A stretch of 64,000 nucleotides of DNA from Apostichopus japonicus (taxonomy: Eukaryota > Echinodermata > Holothuroidea > Aspidochirotida > Stichopodidae): the NCBI RefSeq assembly GCF_037975245.1, contig NC_092579.1, positions 9,605,001-9,669,000 on the forward strand. The letters run 5' to 3'. Below are positions 38,408 through 53,479 of this stretch, in pieces. The position numbers and the translations under genes are program-made. The number at the start of each line of letters is the position of its first letter. Position 1 is the stretch's first letter. The notes beneath the pieces are model-generated. The model was not told the origin of the DNA and searched no databases. It saw nothing but the letters and a program-made list of their open reading frames with translations.

Positions 38408-41400
38408 GGATGCAAAAGAGAGTCTCGATCATCAGCTCGTACAGTGCGCCGAGCCATCGCGCCACTGTATGGACTGTGATATTAGGCGGATTAACTAATA
38501 CTTACAGCTCCCCGTGTAGGCACTCGGCAAAAGACGTCATCACCCGGGGTTCGAACCACGGATGCAAAAGAGAGTCTCGATCATCAGCTCGTACAGTGCG
38601 CCGAGCCATCGCGCCACTGTATGGACTGAGATATTAGGCGGATTAACTAATACTTACAGCTCCCCGTGTAGGCACTTGCTGTAAAAGATCGGCAAAAGAC
38701 GTCATCACCTGGGGTTCGAACCACGGATGCAAAAGAGAGTCTCGATCATCAGCTCGTACAGTGCGCCGAGCCATCGCGCCACTGTATGGACTGAGATATT
38801 AGGTGGATTAACTAATACTTACAGCTCCCCGTGTAGGCACTCGGCAAAAGACGTCATCACCCGGGGTTCGAACCACGGATGCAAAAGAGAGTCTCGATCA
38901 TCAGCTCGTACAGTGCGCCGAGCCATCGCGCCACTGTATGGACTGAGATATTAGGCGGATTAACTAATACTTACAGCTCCCCGTGTAGGCACTTGCTGTA
39001 AAAGATCGGCAAAAGACGTCATCACCCGGGGTTCGAACCACGGATGCAAAAGAGAGTCTCGATCATCAGCTCGTACAGTGCGCCGAGACATCGCGCCACT
39101 GTATGGACTGAGATATTAGGCGGATTAATTAATACTTACAGCTCCCCGTGTAGGGACTTGCTGTAAAAGATCGGCAAAAGACGTCATCACCCGGGGTTCG
39201 AACCACGGATGCAAAAGAGAGTCTCGATCATCAGCTCGTACAGTGCGCCGAGCCATCGCGCCACTGTATGGACTGAGATATTAGGCGGATTAATTAATAC
39301 TTACAGCTCCCCGTGTAGGCACTTGCTGTAAAAGATCGGCAAAAGACGTCATCACCCGGGGTTCGAACCACGGATGCAAAAGAGAGTCTCGATCATCAGC
39401 TCGTACAGTGCGCCGAGCCATCGCGCCACTGTATGGACTGAGATATTACGCGGATTAACTAATACTTACAGCTCCCCGTGTAGGCACTTGCTGTAAAAGA
39501 TCGGCAAAAGACGTCATCACTCGGGGTTCGAACCACGGATGCAAAAGAGAGTCTCGATCATCAGCTCGTACAGTGCGCCGAGCCATCGCGCCACTGTATG
39601 GACTGAGATATTAGGCGGATTAATTAATACTTACAGCTCCCCGTGTAGGCACTTGCTGTAAAAGATCGGCAAAAGACGTCATCACCCGGGGTTCGAACCA
39701 CGGATGCAAAAGAGAGTCTCGATCATCAGCTCGTACAGTGCGCCGAGCCATCGCGCCACTGTATGGACTGAGATATTAGGCGGATTAATTAATACTTACA
39801 GCTCCCCGTGTAGGGACTTGCTGTAAAAGATCGGCAAAAGACGTCATCACCCGGGGTTCGAACCACGGATGCAAAAGAGAGTCTCGATCATCAGCTCGTA
39901 CAGTGCGCCGAGCCATCGCGCCACTGTATGGACTGAGATATTAGGCGGATTAATTAATACTTACAGCTCCCCGTGTAGGCACTTGCTGTAAAAGATCGGC
40001 AAAAGACGTCATCACCCGGGGTTCGAACCACGGATGCAAAAGAGAGTCTCGATCATCAGCTCGTACAGTGCGCCGAGCCATCGCGCCACTGTATGGACTG
40101 AGATATTAGGCGGATTAACTAATACTTACAGCTCCCCGTGTAGGCACTTGCTGTAAAAGATCGGCAAAAGACGTCATCACTCGGGGTTCGAACCACGGAT
40201 GCAAAAGAGAGTCTCGATCATCAGCTCGTACAGTGCGCCGAGCCATCGCGCCACTGTATGGACTGAGATATTAGGCGGATTAATTAATACTTACAGCTCC
40301 CCGTGTAGGCACTTGCTGTAAAAGATCGGCAAAAGACGTCATCACCCGGGGTTCGAACCACGGATGCAAAAGAGAGTCTCGATCATCAGCTCGTACAGTG
40401 CGCCGAGCCATCGCGCCACTGTATGGACTGAGATATTAGGCGGATTAACTAATACTTACAGCTCCCCGTGTAGGCACTCGGCAAAAGACGTCATCACCCG
40501 GGGTTCGAACCACGGATGCAAAAGAGAGTCTCGATCATCAGCTCGTACAGTGCGCCGAGCCATCGCGCCACTGTATGGACTGAGATATTAGGCGGATTAA
40601 CTAATACTTACAGCTCCCCGTGTAGGCACTTGCTGTAAAAGATCGGCAAAAGACGTCATCACCCGGGGTTCGAACCACGGATGCAAAAGAGAGTCTCGAT
40701 CATCAGCTCGTACAGTGCGCCGAGCCATCGCGCCACTGTATGGACTGAGATATTAGGCGGATTAACTAATACTTACAGCTCCCCGTGTAGGCACTCGGCA
40801 AAAGACGTCATCACCCGGGGTTCGAACCACGGATGCAAAAGAGAGTCTCGATCATCAGCTCGTACAGTGCGCCGAGCCATCGCGCCACTGTATGGACTGA
40901 GATATTAGGCGGATTAACTAATACTTACAGCTCCCCGTGTAGGCACTTGCTGTAAAAGATCGGCAAAAGACGTCATCACCCGGGGTTCGAACCACGGATG
41001 CAAAAGAGAGTCTCGATCATCAGCTCGTACAGTGCGCCGAGACATCGCGCCACTGTATGGACTGAGATATTAGGCGGATTAATTAATACTTACAGCTCCC
41101 CGTGTAGGGACTTGCTGTAAAAGATCGGCAAAAGACGTCATCACCCGGGGTTCGAACCACGGATGCAAAAGAGAGTCTCGATCATCAGCTCGTACAGTGC
41201 GCCGAGCCATCGCGCCACTGTATGGACTGAGATATTAGGCGGATTAATTAATACTTACAGCTCCCCGTGTAGGCACTTGCTGTAAAAGATCGGCAAAAGA
41301 CGTCATCACCCGGGGTTCGAACCACGGATGCAAAAGAGAGTCTCGATCATCAGCTCGTACAGTGCGCCGAGCCATCGCGCCACTGTATGGACTGAGATAT

Positions 41401-42316
41401 TAGGCGGATTAACTAATACTTACAGCTCCCCGTGTAGGCACTTGCTGTAAAAGATCGGCAAAAGACGTCATCACCCGGGGTTCGAACCACGGATGCAAAA
41501 GAGAGTCTCGATCATCAGCTCGTACAGTGCGCCGAGCCATCGCGCCACTGTATGGACTGAGATATTAGGCGGATTAATTAATACTTACAGCTCCCCGTGT
41601 AGGCACTTGCTGTAAAAGATCGGCAAAAGACGTCATCACCCGGGGTTCGAACCACGGATGCAAAAGAGAGTCTCGATCATCAGCTCGTACAGTGCGCCGA
41701 GCCATCGCGCCACTGTATGGACTGAGATATTAGGCGGATTAACTAATACTTACAGCTCCCTGTGTAGGCACTTGCTGTAAAAGATCGGCAAAAGACGTCA
41801 TCACCCGGGGTTCGAACCACGGATGCAAAAGAGAGTCTCGATCATCAGCTCGTACAGTGCGCCGAGCCATCGCGCCACTGTATGGACTGAGATATTAGGC
41901 GGATTAATTAATACTTACAGCTCCCCGTGTAGGCACTTGCTGTAAAAGATCGGCAAAAGACGTCATCACCCGGGGTTCGAACCACGGATGCAAAAGAGAG
42001 TCTCGATCATCAGCTCGTACAGTGCGCCGAGCCATCGCGCCACTGTATGGACTGAGATATTAGGCGGATTAACTAATACTTACAGCTCCCCGTGTAGGCA
42101 CTTGCTGTAAAAGATCGGCAAAAGACGTCATCACTCGGGGTTCGAACCACGGATGCAAAAGAGAGTCTCGATCATCAGCTCGTACAGTGCGCCGAGCCAT
42201 CGCGCCACTGTATGGACTGAGATATTAGGCGGATTAATTAATACTTACAGCTCCCCGTGTAGGCACTTGCTGTAAAAGATCGGCAAAAGACGTCATCACC
42301 CGGGGTTCGAACCACG
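38408..42316 (+). repeat. Higher-order block, 1,954 bp period
   Basis: Paired short units 317 bp apart at 38,408/38,725 recur at 40,362/40,679. The gagacatcg change (39,086 and 41,040) and gtagggacttg (39,150 and 41,104) keep the 1,954 bp offset. The gtagggacttg variant also recurs 660 bp downstream of its first copy (39,810), showing an internal four-monomer duplication. Confidence 0.85.
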
Positions 42317-44929
42317 GATGCAAAAGAGAGTCTCGATCATCAGCTCGTACAGTGCGCCGAGCCATCGCGCCACTGTATGGACTGAGATATTTGGCGGATT
42401 AACTAATACTTACAGCTCCCCGTGTAGGCACTTGCTGTAAAAGATCGGCAAAAGACGTCATCACCCGGGGTTCGAACCACGGATGCAAAAGAGAGTCTCG
42501 ATCATCAGCTCGTACAGTGCGCCGAGCCATCGCGCCACTGTATGGACTGAGATATTAGGTGGATTAACTAATACTTACAGCTCCCCGTGTAGGCACTCGG
42601 CAAAAGACGTCATCACCCGGGGTTCGAACCACGGATGCAAAAGAGAGTCTCGATCATCAGCTCGTACAGTGCGCCGAGCCATCGCGCCACTGTATGGACT
42701 GAGATATTAGGCGGATTAACTAATACTTACAGCTCCCCGTGTAGGCACTTGCTGTAAAAGATCGGCAAAAGACGTCATCACCCGGGGTTCGAACCACGGA
42801 TGCAAAAGAGAGTCTCGATCATCAGCTCGTACAGTGCGCCGAGACATCGCGCCACTGTATGGACTGAGATATTAGGCGGATTAATTAATACTTACAGCTC
42901 CCCGTGTAGGGACTTGCTGTAAAAGATCGGCAAAAGACGTCATCACCCGGGGTTCGAACCACGGATGCAAAAGAGAGTCTCGATCATCAGCTCGTACAGT
43001 GCGCCGAGCCATCGCGCCACTGTATGGACTGAGATATTAGGCGGATTAACTAATACTTACAGCTCCCCGTGTAGGCACTTGCTGTAAAAGATCGGCAAAA
43101 GACGTCATCACCCGGGGTTCGAACCACGGATGCAAAAGAGAGTCTCGATCATCAGCTCGTACAGTGCGCCGAGACATCGCGCCACTGTATGGACTGAGAT
43201 ATTAGGCGGATTAATTAATACTTACAGCTCCCCGTGTAGGGACTTGCTGTAAAAGATCGGCAAAAGACGTCATCACCCGGGGTTCGAACCACGGATGCAA
43301 AAGAGAGTCTCGATCATCAGCTCGTACAGTGCGCCGAGCCATCGCGCCACTGTATGGACTGAGATATTAGGCGGATTAATTAATACTTACAGCTCCCCGT
43401 GTAGGCACTTGCTGTAAAAGATCGGCAAAAGACGTCATCACCCGGGGTTCGAACCACGGATGCAAAAGAGAGTCTCGATCATCAGCTCGTACAGTGCGCC
43501 GAGCCATCGCGCCACTGTATGGACTGAGATATTAGGCGGATTAACTAATACTTACAGCTCCCCGTGTAGGCACTTGCTGTAAAAGATCGGCAAAAGACGT
43601 CATCACCCGGGGTTCGAACCACGGATGCAAAAGAGAGTCTCGATCATCAGCTCGTACAGTGCGCCGAGCCATCGCGCCACTGTATGGACTGAGATATTAG
43701 GCGGATTAATTAATACTTACAGCTCCCCGTGTAGGCACTTGCTGTAAAAGATCGGCAAAAGACGTCATCACCCGGGGTTCGAACCACGGATGCAAAAGAG
43801 AGTCTCGATCATCAGCTCGTACAGTGCGCCGAGCCATCGCGCCACTGTATGGACTGAGATATTAGGCGGATTAACTAATACTTACAGCTCCCCGTGTAGG
43901 CACTTGCTGTAAAAGATCGGCAAAAGACGTCATCACCCGGGGTTCGAACCACGGATGCAAAAGAGAGTCTCGATCATCAGCTCGTACAGTGCGCCGAGCC
44001 ATCGCGCCACTGTATGGACTGAGATATTAGGCGGATTAATTTATACTTACAGCTCCCCGTGTAGGCACTTGCTGTAAAAGATCGGCAAAAGACGTCATCA
44101 CCCGGGGTTCGAACCACGGATGCAAAAGAGAGTCTCGATCATCAGCTCGTACAGTGCGCCGAGCCATCGCGCCACTGTATGGACTGAGATATTAGGTGGA
44201 TTAACTAATACTTACAGCTCCCCGTGTAGGCACTCGGCAAAAGACGTCATCACCCGGGGTTCGAACCACGGATGCAAAAGAGAGTCTCGATCATCAGCTC
44301 GTACAGTGCGCCGAGCCATCGCGCCACTGTATGGACTGAGATATTAGGCGGATTAACTAATACTTACAGCTCCCCGTGTAGGCACTTGCTGTAAAAGATC
44401 GGCAAAAGACGTCATCACCTGGGGTTCGAACCACGGATGCAAAAGAGAGTCTCGATCATCAGCTCGTACAGTGCGCCGAGCCATCGCGCCACTGTATGGA
44501 CTGAGATATTAGGCGGATTAATTAATACTTACAGCTCCCCGTGTAGGCACTTGCTGTAAAAGATCGGCAAAAGACGTCATCACCCGGGGTTCGAACCACG
44601 GATGCAAAAGAGAGTCTCGATCATCAGCTCGTACAGTGCGCCGAGCCATCGCGCCACTGTATGGACTGAGATATTAGGCGGATTAACTAATACTTACAGC
44701 TCCCCGTGTAGGCACTTGCTGTAAAAGATCGGCAAAAGACGTCATCACCCGGGGTTCGAACCACGGATGCAAAAGAGAGTCTCGATCATCAGCTCGTACA
44801 GTGCGCCGAGCCATCGCGCCACTGTATGGACTGAGATATTAGGCGGATTAACTAATACTTACAGCTCCCCGTGTAGGCACTTGCTGTAAAAGATCGGCAA
44901 AAGACGTCATCACCCGGGGTTCGAACCAC
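42317..44929 (+). repeat. Related block with gagacatcg/gtagggacttg pair and atttatac variant
   Basis: Short units at 42,481 and 44,118 are 1,637 bp apart, the same spacing as 38,725 to 40,362. The gagacatcg and gtagggacttg pair appears twice, 330 bp apart (near 42,842/42,907 and 43,171/43,237). The ttaatttatac variant (near 44,038) later reappears at about 45,981, 53,731, 55,037 and 60,734, linking this block to the right-hand third of the window. Confidence 0.75.
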
Positions 44930-47900
44930 GGATGCAAAAGAGAGTCTCGATCATCAGCTCGTACAGTGCGCCGAGCCATCGCGCCACTGTATGGACTGAG
45001 ATATTAGGTGGATTAACTAATACTTACAGCTCCCCGTGTAGGCACTCGGCAAAAGACGTCATCACCCGGGGTTCGAACCACGGATGCAAAAGAGAGTCTC
45101 GATCATCAGCTCGTAGAGTGCGCCGAGCCATCGCGCCACTGTATGGACTGAGATATTAGGCGGATTAACTAATACTTACAGCTCCCCGTGTAGGCACTTG
45201 CTGTAAAAGATCGGCAAAAGACGTCATCACCCGGGGTTCGAACCACGGATGCAAAAGAGAGTCTCGATCATCAGCTCGTACAGTGCGCCGAGCCATCGCG
45301 CCACTGTATGGACTGAGATATTAGGTGGATTAACTAATACTTACAGCTCCCCGTGTAGGCACTCGGCAAAAGACGTCATCACCCGGGGTTCGAACCACGG
45401 ATGCAAAAGAGAGTCTCGATCATCAGCTCGTAGAGTGCGCCGAGCCATCGCGCCACTGTATGGACTGAGATATTAGGCGGATTAACTAATACTTACAGCT
45501 CCCCGTGTAGGCACTTGCTGTAAAAGATCGGCAAAAGACGTCATCACCCGGGGTTCGAACCACGGATGCAAAAGAGAGTCTCGATCATCAGCTCGTACAG
45601 TGCGCCGAGCCATCGCGCCACTGTATGGACTGAGATATTAAGCGGATTAATTAATACTTGGAGCTCCCCGTGTAGGCACTTGCTGTAAAAGATCGGCAAA
45701 AGACGTCATCACCCGGGGTTCGAACCACGGATGCAAAAGAGAGTCTCGATCATCAGCTCGTACAGTGCGCCGAGCCATCGCGCCACTGTATGGACTGAGA
45801 TATTAGGCGGATTAACTAATACTTACAGCTCCCCGTGTAGGCACTTGCTGTAAAAGATCGGCAAAAGACGTCATCACCCGGGGTTCGAACCACGGATGCA
45901 AAAAAGAGTCTCGATCATCAGCTCGTACAGTGCGCCGAGCCATCGCGCCACTGTATGGACTGAGATATTAGGCGGATTAATTTATACTTACAGCTCCCCG
46001 TGTAGGCACTTGCTGTAAAAGATCGGCAAAAGACGTCATCACCCGGGGTTCGAACCACGGATGCAAAAGAGAGTCTCGATCATCAGCTCGTACAGTGCGC
46101 CGAGCCATCGCGCCACTGTATGGACTGAGATATTAGGTGGATTAACTAATACTTACAGCTCCCCGTGTAGGCACTCGGCAAAAGACGTCATCACCCGGGG
46201 TTCGAACCACGGATGCAAAAGAGAGTCTCGATCATCAGCTCGTACAGTGCGCCGAGCCATCGCGCCACTGTATGGACTGAGATATTAGGCGGATTAACTA
46301 ATACTTACAGCTCCCCGTGTAGGCACTTGCTGTAAAAGATCGGCAAAAGACGTCATCACCTGGGGTTCGAACCACGGATGCAAAAGAGAGTCTCGATCAT
46401 CAGCTCGTACAGTGCGCCGAGCCATCGCGCCACTGTATGGACTGAGATATTAGGCGGATTAATTAATACTTACAGCTCCCCGTGTAGGCACTTGCTGTAA
46501 AAGATCGGCAAAAGACGTCATCACCCGGGGTTCGAACCACGGATGCAAAAGAGAGTCTCGATCATCAGCTCGTACAGTGCGCCGAGCCATCGCGCCACTG
46601 TATGGACTGAGATATTAGGTGGATTAACTAATACTTACAGCTCCCCGTGTAGGCACTCGGCAAAAGACGTCATCACCCGGGGTTCGAACCACGGATGCAA
46701 AAGAGAGTCTCGATCATCAGCTCGTACAGTGCGCCGAGCCATCGCGCCACTGTATGGACTGAGATATTAGGCGGATTAACTAATACTTACAGCTCCCCGT
46801 GTAGGCACTTGCTGTAAAAGATCGGCAAAAGACGTCATCACCCGGGGTTCGAACCACGGATGCAAAAGAGAATCTCGATCATCAGCTCGTACAGTGCGCC
46901 GAGCCATCGCGCCACTGTATGGACTGAGATATTAGGCGGATTAACTAATACTTACAGCTCCCAGTGTAGGCACTTGCTGTAAAAGATCGGCAAAAGACGT
47001 CATCACCCGGGGTTCGAACCACGGATGCAAAAGAGAGTCTCGATCATCAGCTCGTACAGTGCGCCGAGCCATCGCGCCACTGTATGGACTGAGATATTAG
47101 GCGGATTAACTAATACTTACAGCTCCCCGTGTAGGCACTTGCTGTAAAAGATCGGCAAAAGACGTCATCACCCGGGGTTCGAACCACGGATGCAAAAGAG
47201 AGTCTCGATCATCAGCTCGTACAGTGCGCCGAGCCATCGCGCCACTGTATGGACTGAGATATTAGGTGGATTAACTAATACTTACAGCTCCCCGTGTAGG
47301 CACTCGGCAAAAGACGTCATCACCCGGGGTTCGAACCACGGATGCAAAAGAGAGTCTCGATCATCAGCTCGTAGAGTGCGCCGAGCCATCGCGCCACTGT
47401 ATGGACTGAGATATTAGGCGGATTAACTAATACTTACAGCTCCCCGTGTAGGCACTTGCTGTAAAAGATCGGCAAAAGACGTCATCACCCGGGGTTCGAA
47501 CCACGGATGCAAAAGAGAGTCTCGATCATCAGCTCGTACAGTGCGCCGAGCCATCGCGCCACTGTATGGACTGAGATATTAGGTGGATTAACTAATACTT
47601 ACAGCTCCCCGTGTAGGCACTCGGCAAAAGACGTCATCACCCGGGGTTCGAACCACGGATGCAAAAGAGAGTCTCGATCATCAGCTCGTACAGTGCGCCG
47701 AGCCATCGCGCCACTGTATGGACTGAGATATTAGGCGGATTAACTAATACTAACAGCTCCCCGTGTATGCACTTGCTGTAAAAGATCGGCAAAAGACGTC
47801 ATCACCCGGGGTTCGAACCACGGATGCAAAAGAGAGTCTCGATCATCAGCTCGTACAGTGCGCCGAGCCATCGCGCCACTGTATGGACTGAGATATTAGG

Positions 47901-50900
47901 CGGATTAACTAATACTTACAGCTCCCCGTGTAGGCACTTGCTGTAAAAGATCGGCAAAAGACGTCATCACCCGGGGTTCGAACCACGGATGCAAAAGAGA
48001 GTCTCGATCATCAGCTCGTACAGTGCGCCGAGCCATCGCGCCACTGTATGGACTGAGATATTAGGCGGATTAATTAATACTTACAGCTCCCCGTGTAGGC
48101 ACTTGCTGTAAAAGATCGGCAAAAGACGTCATCACCCGGGGTTCGAACCACGGATGCAAAAGAGAGTCTCGATCATCAGCTCGTACAGTGCGCCGAGCCA
48201 TCGCGCCACTGTATGGACTGAGGTATTCGGCGGATTAATTAATACTTACAGCTCCCCGTGTAGGCACTTGCTGTAAAAGATCGGCAAAAGACGTCATCAC
48301 CCGGGGTTCGAACCACGGATGCAAAAGAGAGTCTCGATCATCAGCTCGTACAGTGCGCCGAGCCATCGCGCCACTGTATGGACTGAGGTATTAGGCGGAT
48401 TAACTAATACTTACAGCTCCCCGTGTAGGCACTCGGCAAAAGACGTCATCACCCGGGGTTCGAACCACGGATGCAAAAGAGAGTCTCGATCATCAGCTCG
48501 TAGAGTGCGCCGAGCCATCGCGCCACTGTATGGACTGAGATATTAGGCGGATTAACTAATACTTACAGCTCCCCGTGTAGGCACTTGCTGTAAAAGATCG
48601 GCAAAAGACGTCATCACCCGGGGTTCGAACCACGGATGCAAAAGAGAGTCTCGATCATCAGCTCGTACAGTGCGCCGAGCCATCGCGCCACTGTATGGAC
48701 TGAGATATTAGGTGGATTAACTAATACTTACAGCTCCCCGTGTAGGCACTCGGCAAAAGACGTCATCACCCGGGGTTCGAACCACGGATGCAAAAGAGAG
48801 TCTCGATCATCAGCTCGTAGAGTGCGCCGAGCCATCCCGCCACTGTATGGACTGAGATATTAGGCGGATTAACTAATACTTACAGCTCCCCGTGTAGGCA
48901 CTTGCTGTAAAAGATCGGCAAAAGACGTCATCACCCGGGGTTCGAACCACGGATGCAAAAGAGAGTCTCGATCATCAGCTCGTACAGTGCGCCGAGCCAT
49001 CGCGCCACTGTATGGACTGAGATATTAGGCGGATTAACTAATACTTACAGCTCCCCGTGTAGGCACTTGCTGTAAAAGATCGGCAAAAGACGTCATCACC
49101 TGGGGTTCGAACCACGGATGCAAAAGAGAGTCTCGATCATCAGCTCGTACAGTGCGCCGAGCCATCGCGCCACTGTATGGACTGAGATATTAGGCGGATT
49201 AATTAATACTTACAGCTCCCCGTGTAGGCACTTGCTGTAAAAGATCGGCAAAAGACGTCATCACCCGGGGTTCGAACCACGGATGCAAAAGAGAGTCTCG
49301 ATCATCAGCTCGTACAGTGCGCCGAGCCATCGCGCCACTGTATGGACTGAGATATTAGGTGGATTAACTAATACTTACAGCTCCCCGTGTAGGCACTCGG
49401 CAAAAGACGTCATCACCCGGGGTTCGAACCACGGATGCAAAAGAGAGTCTCGATCATCAGCTCGTACAGTGCGCCGAGCCATCGCGCCACTGTATGGACT
49501 GAGATATTAGGCGGATTAACTAATACTTACAGCTCCCCGTGTAGGCACTTGCTGTAAAAGATCGGCAAAAGACGTCATCACCCGGGGTTCGAACCACGGA
49601 TGCAAAAGAGAGTCTCGATCATCAGCTCGTACAGTGCGCCGAGCCATCGCGCCACTGTATGGACTGAGATATTAGGCGGATTAACTAATACTTACAGCTC
49701 CCAGTGTAGGCACTTGCTGTAAAAGATCGGCAAAAGACGTCATCACCCGGGGTTCGAACCACGGATGCAAAAGAGAGTCTCGATCATCAGCTCGTACAGT
49801 GCGCCGAGCCATCGCGCCACTGTATGGACTGAGATATTAGGCGGATTAACTAATACTTACAGCTCCCCGTGTAGGCACTTGCTGTAAAAGATCGGCAAAA
49901 GACGTCATCACCCGGGGTTCGAACCACGGATGCAAAAGAGAGTCTCGATCATCAGCTCGTACAGTGCGCCGAGCCATCGCGCCACTGTATGGACTGAGAT
50001 ATTAGGTGGATTAACTAATACTTACAGCTCCCCGTGTAGGCACTCGGCAAAAGACGTCATCACCCGGGGTTCGAACCACGGATGCAAAAGAGAGTCTCGA
50101 TCATCAGCTCGTAGAGTGCGCCGAGCCATCGCGCCACTGTATGGACTGAGATATTAGGCGGATTAACTAATACTTACAGCTCCCCGTGTAGGCACTTGCT
50201 GTAAAAGATCGGCAAAAGACGTCATCACCCGGGGTTCGAACCACGGATGCAAAAGAGAGTCTCGATCATCAGCTCGTACAGTGCGCCGAGCCATCGCGCC
50301 ACTGTATGGACTGAGATATTAGGTGGATTAACTAATACTTACAGCTCCCCGTGTATGCACTTGCTGTAAAAGATCGGCAAAAGACGTCATCACCCGGGGT
50401 TCGAACCACGGATGCAAAAGAGAGTCTCGATCATCAGCTCGTACAGTGCGCCGAGCCATCGCGCCACTGTATGGACTAAGATATTAGGCGGATTAACTAA
50501 TACTTACAGCTCCCCGTGTAGGCACTTGCTGTAAAAGATCGGCAAAAGACGTCATCACCCGGGGTTCGAACCACGGATGCAAAAGAGAGTCTCGATCATC
50601 AGCTCGTACAGTGCGCCGAGCCATCGCGCCACTGTATGGACTGAGATATTAGGCGGATTAATTAATACTTACAGCTCCCCGTGTAGGCACTTGCTGTAAA
50701 AGATCGGCAAAAGACGTCATCACCCGGGGTTCGAACCACGGATGCAAAAGAGAGTCTCGATCATCAGCTCGTACAGTGCGCCGAGCCATCGCGCCACTGT
50801 ATGGACTGAGGTATTAGGCGGATTAATTAATACTTACAGCTCCCCGTGTAGGCACTTGCTGTAAAAGATCGGCAAAAGACGTCATCACCCGGGGTTCGAA

Positions 50901-53314
50901 CCACGGATGCAAAAGAGAGTCTCGATCATCAGCTCGTACAGTGCGCCGAGCCATCGCGCCACTGTATGGACTGAGGTATTAGGCGGATTAACTAATACTT
51001 ACAGCTCCCCGTGTAGGCACTCGGCAAAAGACGTCATCACCCGGGGTTCGAACCACGGATGCAAAAGAGAGTCTCGATCATCAGCTCGTAGAGTGCGCCG
51101 AGCCATCGCGCCACTGTATGGACTGAGATATTAGGCGGATTAACTAATACTTACAGCTCCCCGTGTAGGCACTTGCTGTAAAAGATCGGCAAAAGACGTC
51201 ATCACCCGGGGTTCGAACCACGGATGCAAAAGAGAGTCTCGATCATCAGCTCGTACAGTGCGCCGAGCCATCGCGCCACTGTATGGACTGAGATATTAGG
51301 TGGATTAACTAATACTTACAGCTCCCCGTGTAGGCACTCGGCAAAAGACGTCATCACCCGGGGTTCGAACCACGGATGCAAAAGAGAGTCTCGATCATCA
51401 GCTCGTAGAGTGCGCCGAGCCATCCCGCCACTGTATGGACTGAGATATTAGGCGGATTAACTAATACTTACAGCTCCCCGTGTAGGCACTTGCTGTAAAA
51501 GATCGGCAAAAGACGTCATCACCCGGGGTTCGAACCACGGATGCAAAAGAGAGTCTCGATCATCAGCTCGTACAGTGCGCCGAGCCATCGCGCCACTGTA
51601 TGGACTGAGATATTAAGCGGATTAATTAATACTTGGAGCTCCCCGTGTAGGCACTTGCTGTAAAAGATCGGCAAAAGACGTCATCACCCGGGGTTCGAAC
51701 CACGGATGCAAAAGAGAGTCTCGATCATCAGCTCGTACAGTGCGCCGAGCCATCGCGCCACTGTATGGACTGAGATATTAGGCGGATTAACTAATACTTA
51801 CAGCTCCCCGTGTAGGCACTTGCTGTAAAAGATCGGCAAAAGACGTCATCACCCGGGGTTCGAACCACGGATGCAAAAGAGAGTCTCGATCATCAGCTCG
51901 TACAGTGCGCCGAGCCATCGCGCCACTGTATGGACTGAGATATTAGGTGGATTAACTAATACTTACAGCTCCCCGTGTAGGCACTCGGCAAAAGACGTCA
52001 TCACCCGGGGTTCGAACCACGGATGCAAAAGAGAGTCTCGATCATCAGCTCGTACAGTGCGCCGAGCCATCGCGCCACTGTATGGACTGAGATATTAGGC
52101 GGATTAACTAATACTTACAGCTCCCCGTGTAGGCACTTGCTGTAAAAGATCGGCAAAAGACGTCATCACCTGGGGTTCGAACCACGGATGCAAAAGAGAG
52201 TCTCGATCATCAGCTCGTACAGTGCGCCGAGCCATCGCGCCACTGTATGGACTGAGATATTAGGCGGATTAATTAATACTTACAGCTCCCCGTGTAGGCA
52301 CTTGCTGTAAAAGATCGGCAAAAGACGTCATCACCCGGGGTTCGAACCACGGATGCAAAAGAGAGTCTCGATCATCAGCTCGTACAGTGCGCCGAGCCAT
52401 CGCGCCACTGTATGGACTGAGATATTAGGTGGATTAACTAATACTTACAGCTCCCCGTGTAGGCACTCGGCAAAAGACGTCATCACCCGGGGTTCGAACC
52501 ACGGATGCAAAAGAGAGTCTCGATCATCAGCTCGTACAGTGCGCCGAGCCATCGCGCCACTGTATGGACTGAGATATTAGGCGGATTAACTAATACTTAC
52601 AGCTCCCCGTGTAGGCACTTGCTGTAAAAGATCGGCAAAAGACGTCATCACCCGGGGTTCGAACCACGGATGCAAAAGAGAGTCTCGATCATCAGCTCGT
52701 ACAGTGCGCCGAGCCATCGCGCCACTGTATGGACTGAGATATTAGGCGGATTAACTAATACTTACAGCTCCCCGTGTAGGCACTTGCTGTAAAAGATCGG
52801 CAAAAGACGTCATCACCCGGGGTTCGAACCACGGATGCAAAAGAGAGTCTCGATCATCAGCTCGTACAGTGCGCCGAGCCATCGCGCCACTGTATGGACT
52901 GAGATATTAGGCGGATTAACTAATACTTACAGCTCCCCGTGTAGGCACTTGCTGTAAAAGATCGGCAAAAGACGTCATCACCCGGGGTTCGAACCACGGA
53001 TGCAAAAGAGAGTCTCGATCATCAGCTCGTACAGTGCGCCGAGCCATCGCGCCACTGTATGGACTGAGATATTAGGTGGATTAACTAATACTTACAGCTC
53101 CCCGTGTAGGCACTCGGCAAAAGACGTCATCACCCGGGGTTCGAACCACGGATGCAAAAGAGAGTCTCGATCATCAGCTCGTAGAGTGCGCCGAGCCATC
53201 GCGCCACTGTATGGACTGAGATATTAGGCGGATTAACTAATACTTACAGCTCCCCGTGTAGGCACTTGCTGTAAAAGATCGGCAAAAGATGTCATCACCT
53301 GGGGTTCGAACCAC
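44930..53314 (+). repeat. Nested higher-order region with tagagtgcg subtype (2,258, 2,588 and 5,810 bp offsets)
   Basis: Short-unit patterns repeat: 44,930/45,247/46,059 at +2,258 (47,188/47,505/48,317); 48,317/48,634/49,281 at +2,588 (50,905/51,222/51,869); 46,059/46,541/47,188 at +5,810 (51,869/52,351/52,998). A long-unit subtype reading cgtagagtgcg instead of cgtacagtgcg is confined to this region. It occurs nine times, always in the unit directly following a short unit (shorts at 44,930, 45,247, 47,188, 48,317, 48,634, 49,928, 50,905, 51,222 and 52,998). The rarer catcccgcc appears twice, 2,588 bp apart (48,834 and 51,422). Confidence 0.88.
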
Positions 53315-53479
53315 GGATGCAAAAGAGAGTCTCGATCATCAGCTCGTACAGTGCGCCGAGCCATCGCGCCACTGTATGGACTGAGATATTAAGCGGATTA
53401 ATTAATACTTGGAGCTCCCCGTGTAGGCACTTGCTGTAAAAGATCGGCAAAAGACGTCATCACCCGGGGTTCGAACCAC
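53315..53479 (+). repeat. Divergent monomer subtype taagcgg/acttggagc (five copies)
   Basis: This unit type combines ttaagcgg, ttaattaa and acttggagct in one haplotype, while ordinary units read ttaggcgg and acttacagct. The five copies start at 45,564, 51,539, 53,315, 54,622 and 60,319. The last two are 5,697 bp apart, part of the right-hand block. The linked changes show the copies descend from one variant monomer spread by block duplication. Confidence 0.9.
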
